Below, piece by piece: positions 53,906-64,000 of a stretch of 64,000 nt of DNA (position 1 is the stretch's first letter; each line of letters starts with the position of its first letter). Made by a program: the position numbers and the translations under genes. This DNA comes from Prinsepia uniflora (taxonomy: Eukaryota > Streptophyta > Magnoliopsida > Rosales > Rosaceae). A model generated the notes under the pieces. It was not told the DNA's origin, searched no databases, and was given only the letters and a program-made list of their open reading frames with translations. Location: contig CM064868.1 in assembly GCA_032719365.1 (NCBI GenBank), forward strand, positions 14,984,463-15,048,462, given 5' to 3'.

Positions 53906-54600
53906 TGACATGTCCCGACCTAGAAAGTCCATGAGGACACCAAAATTGAGGTATGGTGACCGTTAACTCAATGGTAACATCCAAATGAAGAAAACTAAAA
54001 GTAAAAACGGTTCATTTTAGGAGGTCGTTAAATGATTCACTGCGACATTAGAAGTTCAGAGCATATTACACTATTTTGATGATCATAAAGTTTAAACAAC
54101 TACATAAGTTTCCAAATGGTCATACTCAAAAGCACCAGTGTGAAGGTCAGAGCAGAAACTAAGAACTCATCCTCAATATACGTGAAGTAGACATTAAGAT
54201 CTGAGGAGTAAAAAAACTGAAGGGTAAGTGGAGTGAGTGGATCTAACGATTTATTTCAGTGTAAACCAGTAAGTTGAAAACATAATTTAATCCTTAGTTT
54301 TGAAAAGAAACTCAAGATACCAACAATTCACACACGACAAACATGCACGTTCTATAAGAAATAGTCATATAATGTGTGCAGTCTCAGCAACATCTCGATG
54401 CAATAAGTGTAGAACACCCACTATTTGTATTGCTTTTGAATCGTTTGAGTTATGAAACATGATAGGTTAGTATCTATGATTTGATCGTTTACCTCAAACA
54501 CGTGAAAGCTAGATGCGAAGTACAATCACCTCATGTCTCTTAGAGTTTGGAGACAAGCTGACACTATTTATTTAGTAATTAGGCGAGCGCGTGTGATCAA
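53906..54600 (-). repeat. Long-LTR fragment (minus)
   Basis: TGACATGTCCCGACC at 53906 corresponds to the 3' end of a minus-strand long LTR (relatives read TGACAGGACCCGYCCC). GAGTGAGTGGAT near 54228 is the boxed motif seen in the other copies. The fragment is cut at 54600 by the E2-like element. Confidence 0.55.
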
Positions 54601-56590
54601 TGATAACGCTCCAACTAAGCATTAAATTAAACACGTAATTTGAGTATTATGCAATTGAAACCCTTTTTGTGTAGATGTAGTATTGGTAAATAGGAATCGT
54701 TCTTAATCGGAAAAATTAGGGAACATTAATAATGTGTTAGTGAGAAAGAATAGTGAATAATCAAAGAATAAAATAATAAATGAATAAACGAATAAAGAAT
54801 AAATGAATCAAAGAATAAATGAATCAAAGAATAAATGAATTAATGAATAAAAGAATAAAAGAATAAAAAAATAAAAAAATAAAAAAATTAAAGAATTAAA
54901 GAATAAAGAATAAAATAATGAAATGAGGGGGTTTTGAAAGATTGTAATCTAAACTAAATTTTAACCAAACTAAGAATTAAATTCAAATTAATAATTACAT
55001 TATTTAAAACTACTCCTAAAATAAACTTCCTTTAAACACAATTTTTAGCAACACTCTAACATCATGCTTATATTGAACCAATCACAAAATCCTATCTTCA
55101 TCATCTCCGTTATATGCATACATTTTTCATAGTATAAATGCACCAAACAACGGATTATTACCTACAATATGATCTACCTTAAATTTATAATTAAATGCGC
55201 CGACATCGATCAATATTTAATCTTTTCAATTCTAGTCTAAATGTACCGAACTGCTGATAAAACATATAACATCAAATTGAAGTTTAAGCACTAAGATATA
55301 TGAAGTAAAATAAATTCAAAAAGTAAAACACATGGAGATTGTATTCATACTTACAAAATTTTAGAAAAAAAATATCATCACATATACTGAATTATAAATA
55401 AACCGAAACAATAACAAGTACTTAAGTAGATGGAATAAAGTTACACTTTCGGAACCCAAGAACAGTTTGTGATTCCGAAAGTGGATGGAAACAATGGAAT
55501 GTTATTCATAAAATTCTCTGAATTGCAGAAGGAACCTTATTAAGATGGAGGATAAAATATAAGAATTCGGATTTAAATTCTAAAATTATTTCGGAAATAC
55601 TCGACCTAGGATTTTCTTAAGGAAAACATAAATTCATATTTTAAAAAGAAGTCAAAGAAGTTAAAAAGAAAAGTTTACAAAGAAAATCTAAGAACTAAAA
55701 TTAAGAGGAAATGAAACTTAAAAAATGAATCTAAAAACATAAATTAAAAGACAAGGTTTAAAGGAAAACTAATTAAGAAGAAAAAATTACAAGAAGTTAA
55801 AATGATCCTAAAAAATGTCTCTCAAAAGAGAGAAAAAAATAAACTAAATGAACTAAGAAAAGAGAAGAAAGGGGAAAAATAGGGACCTTAAACAAATGAA
55901 ATGGTCTCCCTATTTATAGAGGGAGTGCCAAAATTCAAATTATAAAATAGAAAAATAAAATAAAAAATAAAAAATAAAAAAAAATATAAAAATGAAATGA
56001 TGAATAATGATGATTAATGATGATTTTAGGAGTTGGATTAGAGCAGGAAAATCTGAGGAAGCATAAAATGGAGCAGGTTGGAGTGGGTTGATGCAGACTG
56101 GACTCAGCACGTGCAGGAAAATGGGTTGGTGCAGTTGGGTTGCAGCTGATTGGACTGGACTGCAAGGGCAGATGTAGGCGTATGGGCTGGGCTTTTAGCA
56201 GCGAATCAGGCGGGTAAGTCGTGCGGGTCGAGGCGAGGTGCGGGTCGGATTGCACTCGCACATGGGCTGGAACGCGATTTTTATGGTAGTGGGCTGTGAG
56301 TTGCAGCTGAGCCCGCACGCATCTTCTGGGCTTGGTGAGATGGCTTGGGCTGGCGCAAGAAAAAGGAAAAGGCTGCAGAAGGCTTGGATTCTTGGGCTTA
56401 TTTTTTATGGGCTAAACCTGGCTTTGAGGAAAATGGTGGGCTGCAGCACAAAATAGATTCAGTAGGTTCTCACGGAAATTCCTTGCGATTTTCGGTGGCC
56501 TCCCTCATTTCGTCCAAAATTTCTTCATTACAATTCTGATTGGGACAATTCTTTCGCCAAAACACTCAAAATTCTAAGTTTTATTTTGCA
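54601..56590 (-). mobile_element. Second E2-like element, truncated
   Basis: Starts TGATAACGCTCCAACTAAGC, close to the E2 start at 6976, and shares its landmarks: CCCTTTTTGTGTAGATGTAG, the AATAAAGAAT tract (54755-54920), TTACACTTTCGGAACCCAAG (near 55440; compare 7800), a CTATTTATAG box near 55911, and GACAATTCTTTCGCCAAAAC (56545; compare 19158). Similarity is lost near 56590 and no TATCA end is present, so one end is missing. Confidence 0.7.
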
Positions 56591-56685
56591 AACATCACAA
56601 CTCTTATAGTGGGAATTCACCATCAATCTCAATAAAATAATCTTCAGGAATATAACCAACATAGTCGAACAGTCATACCCAAGAA
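56591..56685. other. Short unassigned segment
   Basis: Sequence between the lost end of the E2-like copy and the next LTR. No coding match; possibly the continuation of the minus-strand LTR fragment at 53906. Confidence 0.3.
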
Positions 56686-59600
56686 TGTAATGATCTGTCC
56701 CGAATTTCGAGATTAGATTAGTGACTAATCGTGATTAGTGAGGTTAATTCGTGATTAGTTGGGCGAAATCGGACGAACAATACAAAATGACTGTTTTACC
56801 CCTAGTCGTGGGTAAAACGTTAACTTTTCGTTCTGGAAGTCAAATGGACTTTGACCGATGACCGTGACATAGTTCGGGACGCAGGTGGCACGTTCAATTC
56901 CGACGTTCAAGGAAGAAGTTATGACGTTCGGAAGTTTAAGGGCAATTTGATACTTTTGGTTAAAAATGGGCAAATAGTTGACTTTTGACCTGAGAGGTCC
57001 GATGGCCGAGGGCCGAGGACCGTTATGTAGATCGGGACGATACGAATCCGTAGATAGGCGGCACGTCAAATTCGGACGTTCGACGGCGAAATTATGGTTC
57101 ACGAAAGTTCAAGGGAAATATTGCACGTTTTACGAGATGTATGTCATTTGGCAGTTAGTGGGCCCAGATATTTTAAGGAGGCCCAATGGATGAGTGAAAA
57201 GTGTCACCCATCCATTGCCCAATGAAATTGTATTCATGCATCGACCATTTCCTTTGCCTTCACAAACACAACCCGACCTCATCCTTTGAACCCAAACCAA
57301 TCCACCCTTCCCATCTGATCTGGTGTGAGGACAGAGAGAGGAGGAGGAGTTTGGGGCGGCTGCAGGACGACTTGCTGTCGTGGACGGTGGTGGCACGCCA
57401 ACCAAGTAAACCTGAACCCATTCTCGGTTTTTATGGTTCAAAATGGAGCTTAAATGGTTAGGGTGTTAGAGGGTGATTGGGAGGTGATTACTGGGTCGTG
57501 AGGACGCCTAGGAAGGGTGGTTGACGGCGGGGGAACGGTTGGGCTACCCTGGGAATGAATGGAAGGAAAATGAAGCGCGGGCAAGCTTTGAACGCACGGG
57601 TTTTAGGGAGTGTTTTCTTATTTTCTTTATATTGTTAGACTCCTAGAAGGAAGATAGGAAGGTTAGGATTGATTAGGATTAAATCGGACCGAAATGGGGG
57701 AGGAAAACCAGTAGACCAGTCACAAACATTTTGGGTTCGGCTCAATTTGGGAATGTTTTCAACATGTGAAATCTTCTATTCGATGTAACGAACATTTTGG
57801 GACTGGTTTCGTATCGATCGGACACCGTTTCGATAATGTTCGGGGCATCAGAAGGTTTAGGTTCGGGATTTAAAATAGTTAAAAATTCCAGAAAATTACG
57901 AGGCTTTAGTAGGAGGTTAATTAAGTAGTTAGTAACCTTCTATTATGATTTGGACAGGTTTGAGGGTCCCGGTGACGGTGATTGGCTTGGGAGTGCCGTA
58001 TGGCACGCGTATCGAGGCAACTAGCCCTGTTAATTAGTTCGAAAAAATCGATCGAAAAATCGAACCGAAAAAAACCGAACCGAAGGAAACCGAGACCATT
58101 TGGAGAAAATCGAACTGAACCGAACCGGTTCGGTTTCAATTTTCGGTATAATAACACCGAACCGAACCAAATAGACCTAAAAATTGAACCGAACCGACCC
58201 GAATCGAAATGCTTTAGGTTACTTTGTAATGACACTGATTAGTTATAATGGATCTTGATTAGTTGTAATAAACATTAATTAGGTTATAATGGACATTAAA
58301 TAGATAATAAATATTGATTATTGTATAGAAGTACAAAAAAAATTGGTTTTTAGAGAAAATTGAACCGATTCACCGTAATTTGAAGAAAAAAAATCGGTTT
58401 TAACCGGAACCGAACTGAACTGAACCGAATAGGAGGAAAAACCGAACCGAATCACATTGGAGGAAAAACCGAACCGAACCGATTCTCCAACCAGTTTCAG
58501 TTTCGGTTTAGGTAAAAAAAACCGAACCGAAAAATCGATTAACACTCTTAGAGGCGGCAGCTAGGACGGTCTGTGAGTGGACCTTGTTTTCTAAATTTGT
58601 GCATGCATAAATGTTTATTATATGTTTTAAATACTTGTTTGTGATGCCATGAGTGCATTTGGATGTGTGGTTACGTATTGGCACATATTTCGAGGTTACG
58701 CCCCTAGACAGTGCCAATACGGGTTTGTATGTCTTTATTGGTCTAAATGAAATGGTTTTAGATTTCCAAAAGGATAAACTCGGGTATGAGACCCATTTAG
58801 TTTTGTCTCGGACATATGACCCTATTGATGGCCTACGGGTCTAAATCGTGGTCGCGGCTAGTGCTATGTGCACGGCGACAGACGATACGATGCTCGCCTC
58901 CGAATTGGGATGTGTTTCTTCCGGAGAGGTCACGATGCACGATCTGTGGTCGGGCAGCCGATGGAGGCTCAACTTTGGAGTGCTGACGGTTCAGGATATC
59001 GATCGGTAATGAGTGCACCATGATCTAGCGGTGGTCGCGTTAGTAGATTTGTTCACGGCGACATACCAGGATTGAAGGCGGTCTTGGATGGATGGTTGCA
59101 TGCATCACTACGATCGGAGTCGTGACTGACCCTTAGATATCGAGCACGGTGCCCAGTTGAGTCATATGTTCGGGCACGAGACCCAGTTGTTTTACATTAA
59201 TGATTTCGGGTTAGGGACCCTAGATGGATTTCCAAGTTCATGGCAGTTTATGGGAACCTGCATGAACCCTGAATAGGTTATTGTGGTACATGACGGTTTA
59301 TGGGAACCGGGCATGAACCCTTAAATGGATGTTATAGATCATGACGGTTCAGGGGGACCGGGCATGAATGTTTATGTTATGTATATATATGTATTCATAT
59401 ACCTTTATGTACTTCTATTATCTCCTCCGGGGAGGGTCGTTGGCCTGGGTGGACCCCAGAGTAGTCACGGAGCACCGACTGAGTGGAGTCGCCCCCCAGT
59501 TGGGTTCCTTATTCTCAGGAAGGCATGGATCGTAACCTCAGGACGGATCATTGGTCTATGAACATTGACCTTGGACTCTGAGAGACTTAGGTTTGAGACC

Positions 59601-60160
59601 CCAGGTAGCACGCGCGTAGCTTTGGAAACCGTGACAGGATTGGTTGTGTGAATTATATGTATATATGATGTATATGATATATGGTTATGAGATATGATAT
59701 GTGATATGCACAGGTTTTGGGCAGTGGCCCGTGTACGTGGTTTCATTATGGTTTTGGGCTGAGTCCCACATGGATTTGGGCAGTGGCCCGTACGGTTGAT
59801 TCCTTATGATTCTTTCATTATGATTTTTGGGCTTAGTTCCCAGTTATGGTTCTTTCGGATAAACGGTTTTCGAATGCATGCATGCTTTTTAGTGAAGGGT
59901 ACAAATGTCTTTCGATAAACTGTTTTTATAAACTCTTATTTTGTCCACTCACAGCTTTTAATGTTTTGACTGCCCTTCAGGTTGACAGCGGATGTGGACT
60001 GTAGCAGAGACCGAGATATCACATACCTCCTCCAGATCCTAGCGTACTCTGATAGCCCGAGAGGGCAAAGGTTGGAAATATCCCTTGTCTGACACTTCGT
60101 GTCAGACGGGAGCAGGGTTATCCCGCATTAATCCCATGGGGATTGGGATGGGTCTTGTCA
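56686..60160 (+). mobile_element. Long LTR, solo-type, with nested hAT-like MITE
   Basis: Starts TGTAATGATCTGTCCCGAA and ends GATTGGGATGGGTCTTGTCA. Net length about 2.94 kb. GTGAGTGGA at 58573-58581, TCCACTCAC at 59944-59952, candidate acceptor CCCTTCAG ending 59980. Between them are hairpin units GGGTATGAGACCC (58782), GGGCACGAGACCC (59172), GGGTTAGGGACCC (59208), GGGCAGTGGCCC (59719 and 59778) and GGGCTGAGTCCC (59756). Flanks AAGAA and CAGTA do not match; the right flank is Copia pol, so the left flank has been rearranged. Confidence 0.8.
58022..58550. mobile_element. hAT-like MITE rich in AACCGAACCG (529 bp)
   Basis: Flanked by 8-bp GAGGCAAC (58014-58021) and GAGGCGGC (58551-58558), six of eight identical, as expected for hAT target duplications. 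Ends TAGCCCTGTTAAT and, inverted, TAAGAGTGTTAAT form short terminal inverted repeats. The interior is mostly CGAACCGAAC-type repeats in direct and inverted orientation (GGTTCGGTTT), able to fold strongly. It interrupts the LTR between CGTATCGAGGC and its GTGAGTGGA box. No transposase. Confidence 0.8.
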
Positions 60161-62810
60161 CAGTAGCCCAAAAAGCAACAGTAGAGGAGAGTTCAGGATT
60201 ATGGCACACACGTTTTGGCCATTTGAACTATCACAGTTTGTATAAGTTGCAAACACAAAACATGGTTCTAGGACTACCTATCCTAGAAGCAAATCAAGAG
60301 GTGTGTGAAGGGTGCATATCAGGAAAGCAACATGTGGAAAGTTTTGATCAGGACAAAGCATGGAGAGCAACCTTACCCTTGGAGCTGATTCACACTGACT
60401 TGTGTGAACCAATGCGGACAAAAACTATGGGAGGTAACAAGTACTTCATTACCTTTATAGATGACTGTTCTAGGATGTGCTGGGTTTACATTCTGAAGCA
60501 TAAGTCTGGTGCATCCAATGTGTTCAAGAAATTCAAGTCTATGAGTGAATTGCAAAGTGGATACAAGATAAAGACTCTAAGGAGTGACAGGGGAGGTGAA
60601 TTCACTTCACATGAGTTTCACAACTTCTGTGAAACTGAAGGGATTACAAGACAACTCACTGTGGCTTACTCACCACAACAGAATGGGGTGGCTGAGAGGA
60701 AAAATAGGACTGTGGTGGAAATGGCAAAGTCTCTGTTACATGATAAGGCTATGCCTTATCATTTTTGGGCTGAAGCTGTTAACACAGCAATGTACCTGCT
60801 CAATAGGTGTCCTACAAAGACATTAGAGAAGAAGACACCCTTTGAGGTCTATAGTGGGAGGAAACCTGGGGTAAAACACTTGAAGGTCTTTGGTTCTATC
60901 TGTTATTCTCATGTCCCTACTCAACTAAGACAGAAATAGGATGAGTCATCTGTGAAGTGTATGTTTGTGGGCTATGGCACATGTGAGAAAGGTTATAGGT
61001 TGTATAACCTGAAGACAAAGAAAATCATGGTGTTAAGGAGTGTAGTTTTTAATGAGAGGGCCTGCTGGAATTGGGAAGAAGGTAAGGAAGTCAAAGTTGT
61101 ACTTCCTGGTGTGTTTGAGCAAGCAGAAGGAGCTGAAACTACTGAGGAGTTTACAGAAAGGACAGAAGAACCTCAAGCATAGGAATCTGAAGATTCATCA
61201 CCTTCAACTCCCAACAATACTCCTGTAAAGCTGAGAAGTTTGATAGACATATATGCTAGGTGTCATATGACCATCATAGAACCTAAAACCTATCAAGAAG
61301 CTGCTAAGGATCAGGTTTGGAGACATGCCATGGAAATTGAGCTGGAGATGATTAAGAAGAACTCAACCTGGGAACTTGTTGAGAGACCAAGTGACAAGCC
61401 TGTCATTGGTGTAAAATGGATTTCCAAGACCAAGCTCAATCTAGATGGTTCTATACAGAAGCACAAGGCTAGATTAGTGGCCGAATGGTACTCTCAAAAG
61501 CCTATAATAGACTTCAATGAAACCTTTACACCAGTGGCAAGGTTGGATACAATCAGGACACTTATAGCTTTAGCAGCACAAAAGTGTTGGAGTTTGCACC
61601 AGTTGGATGTCAAATTTACCTTCCTAAATGGAGTACTAGAGGAAGAGGTGTTTGTGGAACAACCTGAAGGGTTTGTCACAGAAATAGAAGATAGCAAGGT
61701 ATACAGATTGTATAAGGCACTCTATGGTTTGAAACAAGCACCTAGGGCTTGGTGTGGAGAGATTGACACTCACTTGCTCAAGTGTGGATATTAAAGGAGT
61801 CCTAGTGAGGCTACATGGTACATCAAGAACACAAGGGAAGGCAAGATACTCACAGTGTCTATATATGTAGATGATATCATCTACATATGGAACTGTGAGT
61901 CTTTGAAGGAAGAATTCAAAGAGGAGATGATGAGCAAGTATGAGATGACAGATTTAGGCTTTTTGCATCATTTCCTTGGAATGGGAGTTGTTCAAACCAA
62001 GGATTGCATCTTCATACATCAGAAGAAGTATGCTCAAACTCTTTTGAATAAGTTTGGCTTGAAGGATTGCAAGCCTGTTAGTACTCCTCTTGCTGCAAAT
62101 GATAAATTGTGCAGAGATGATGGTTCTGAGGTTGCAGATGAAGGGACTTACAGACAGATGGTTGGAAGTCTTCTATACCTAACTGCAACCATGCCTGACA
62201 TCATGTTTGCAACTAGTCTCCTATCAAGGTTCATGCACAATCCTTCTAAGAAACACTTTGGGACTGCAAAAAGAGTCCTAAGGTACATTTCAGGTACCAT
62301 TGCTTATGGGATTGAGTATCAAAATGGGAAGTCAACTACTTTGATTGGTTTATGTGACTCTGATTGGAGTGGAAGTGTTGATGATATGAGAAGCACCTTA
62401 GGGTATGCATTCTCATTTGGAAGTGGGATTTTCTCTTGGGCCTCTGTTAACAACACAGTGTGGCACTATCCACAGCCGAAGCAGAATATGTGAGTGCCTC
62501 AGAGGTAATTGCACAAGCTAAATGGCTCAGATTTGTCCTAGAAGACTTTGGGGAGGAAGTAACAGAACCTACAACAATCTACTGTGACAATACAGCTGCT
62601 ATAGCCATGTCCAAGAATCCTGTCTTCCATCAGAGGTCCAAACATATCAAAAGGAAATATCAGTTCATCAGGGAAGCAATACAAACTGGTGAGATCGATC
62701 TGATCTATTGAAAGTCAGAAGAACAGCTTGCAGTTGTGTTCACTAAAGCATTACCTAAGGAAAGGTTCTCATATCTTAGGGGTAAGCTTGAAGTGAAATC
62801 AGTGAATTGC
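60161..62810 (+). pseudogene. Copia pol remnant: integrase, reverse transcriptase, RNase H
   Basis: Ty1/Copia order in one main frame. GAG-pre-integrase: LWHTRFGHLNYHSL and CEGCISGKQH. Integrase: IHTDLCEPM, LRSDRGGEFTSH, YSPQQNGVAERKNRT. Reverse transcriptase: WELVERPSDKPVIGVKWISK, ALYGLKQAPRAW, and YVDD within SIYVDDIIY. RNase H: DSDWSGSVDDMRSTLGY, then LSTAEAEYVSASE and KHIKRKYQFIRE. In-frame stops at 60937 (TAG), 61180 (TAG), 61792 (TAA) and 62709 (TGA), plus a frameshift near 62455, disable it. Three of the stops fit C-to-T change of CAG or CAA codons. Gag and protease are absent: the coding sequence begins directly at the LTR edge at 60161. Lineage within Copia not assigned. Confidence 0.93.
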
Positions 62811-62821
62811 TTAGAGGGGAG

Positions 62822-63370
62822 TGTTAGTTCCTAAGCAATCACTGATTACACTAAGTATATGAGAGTAGCAAAGTGCAAGCACCTAAGTGAGGTGGCACTT
62901 AAGGGAAGTGTGAGAATCTGTTTTAACAAATTCAATTAACTTGGGGAGTAAGATGAACAGGTGTCATCTTCCTATACGTCTATGGCTAGACTATTTTCCA
63001 TTGGTTGAATGTCATCATAGTGACATCATGAATTGTAATTGTTTATTGATGTAAGTTGAGCTAAAAATGAGTCTAAGTGTGTGTGTGAATGTAGAGATGA
63101 ATTAGCAGAGAGAAAAGAAAGAAAAAGCTCTGAAAATCGGGTTGAATTGCTCATAAGCATTTTCACAAACAGTTGGTGTGCATCACAGTGCATTCCACTC
63201 TTCTTCCAAGAAAACGCCATTACAATCCATTCGAAATCAACCTACATACATTCTACACCTAAAACTACTTCCAAACGTTTCGTTTCAATGTAAAGGATTT
63301 GAACCATTACCTTCTGCACACTCAGCAATTTCCATTTTCTAGTGCACTGTTCCATTGGTGCACTGTTCCA
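62822..63370 (+). repeat. Copia 3' LTR
   Basis: TGTTAGTTCCTAAGCAATC begins right after the polypurine tract TTAGAGGGGAG, which follows the pol end. An adenine-rich promoter-like area lies at 63100-63130. The right end is not certain; candidate CA ends occur near 63329 and 63362. No matching 5' LTR is present in the window. Confidence 0.7.
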
Positions 63371-63630
63371 TTGATCGATCAAGCAAACCTACAAAACAGA
63401 GAGAATCTAAGTTAGCACCTGAGAATCAAAAGCCAAGAATGGACTCGTGAGGGTGGGGCGAAGGTGACTAGTGTCATTTGGGCTCCTGGTTCGAGACTAT
63501 AAGTTCATGAACCTTGTCAAATGTGAGCATTGAGGGTGTACCTCGGTGCTTGGCTTAGACGTTTTGGATTATGGCATGGTGGATAATGGCACATGCTATG
63601 TTAAGGATTGCTACTCGAGGTCAAGTAAGG
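63371..63630. other. Spacer between Copia LTR and the next long LTR
   Basis: No gene, repeat or RNA signal recognised. Confidence 0.35.
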
Positions 63631-64000
63631 TGACAGGACCCGCCCCGATCCCACAGGGACCACAAGGGGACGTGCCCTGCTCCCGTCTGACACCCAATAA
63701 TTCATACCAATTTTAACCTCAAAACATCAATTGCATAAATAACCAAATTAAAGTCATACATCAAATCCGAATTAAACAGATGTCAGACAAGGGATGAAAT
63801 CCAAAATTACAAGTTGCGAGCACGACTCTAAAGTAAAACCTGCGGGCAAACCACCCAACAGGGGTTCAGGTACGCAGAAGTAGATCTATGCCTCAGCCTC
63901 AGTTTCCTCCTCTACCTCAGTATCACGACCTGGAGGGGTTACCAAAAACAATAAGGGTGAGTGGACCGAACTCAAGTTTATAAAACCATTTGATAAGTAA
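63631..64000 (-). repeat. Long LTR (minus), 3' end only, leaves the window
   Basis: TGACAGGACCCGCCCCGATC at 63631 is the inverse of the family terminus. CTCCCGTCTGACAC and the inverse of TCCACTCAC (GTGAGTGGA at 63959-63967) follow at the usual spacing. Left flank AAGG gives no duplication check, as the other end is outside the window. Confidence 0.75.

Noticed and set aside
57921..58545. Frames of 75-104 codons rich in Arg/Phe/Gly
   Set aside because: Created by the AACCGAACCG repeats of the hAT-like MITE.

Overview
This is nuclear DNA from a flowering plant, most likely a eudicot; the species cannot be read from the sequence. The evidence is a plant-specific PORR-domain gene at the left edge, initiator-tRNA-Met and tRNA-Asp type retrotransposon primer sites, plant Ty3/Gypsy and Ty1/Copia lineages, and MITEs. 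I can support only one host gene (683-1819, minus strand). From about 4.5 kb to the right end almost everything is transposable-element DNA.

Layout. 1-4509: host gene, its leader and flank, with an LTR-like remnant. 4510-46818: a nest of retrotransposons inside an old long-LTR Ty3/Gypsy element (E1: 5' LTR 4510-19658, interior 19659-41454, 3' LTR 41455-46818). The E1 5' LTR holds an 85-bp mini-LTR (5542-5626), a 294-bp tandem duplication, and a 2-kb LTR-like element (E2, 6976-19322). E2 is split by a solo LTR (E3, 8543-18819, TSD TTGTG), which is split by a young, nearly complete non-autonomous TR-GAG element (E4, 9119-16875, TSD CGTGC, intact gag, no pol). The E1 interior is split by an Athila-like element with three LTRs (E5, 20823-39641, TSD GTGAT), itself split by a decayed Tat/Retand-type Gypsy element on the minus strand (E6, 26709-37070, TSD AACTC). 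E6 carries an antisense, intron-containing extra gene on the plus strand. The E1 3' LTR holds a solo LTR (E7, 41765-44774). 46819-56685: LTR fragments, a solo LTR (48406-51217), a foldback rearrangement, a long-TIR MITE and a second E2-like copy. 56686-63370: a solo-type LTR carrying a hAT-like MITE, directly abutting a 5'-truncated, mutated Copia pol with its 3' LTR. 63631-64000: the end of another minus-strand long LTR.

Much of the window comes from one superfamily of 2.3-3.1-kb LTRs that start TGTAACRACCCG and end GGGTCCTGWCA; at least ten full or partial copies plus the mini-LTR are present. Apart from the TR-GAG copy they carry no coding sequence. Despite strong divergence they share three architectural features that I find the most interesting signal here: roughly 20-bp inverted termini, an inverted GTGAGTGGA / TCCACTCAC pair 0.8-1.4 kb apart, and between these a run of short hairpins whose stems change in a compensating way between families. 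The other unusual signal is an antisense copy of most of a tRNA-Asp starting exactly at the primer-binding site of the Athila-like element. All comparisons were done by eye.
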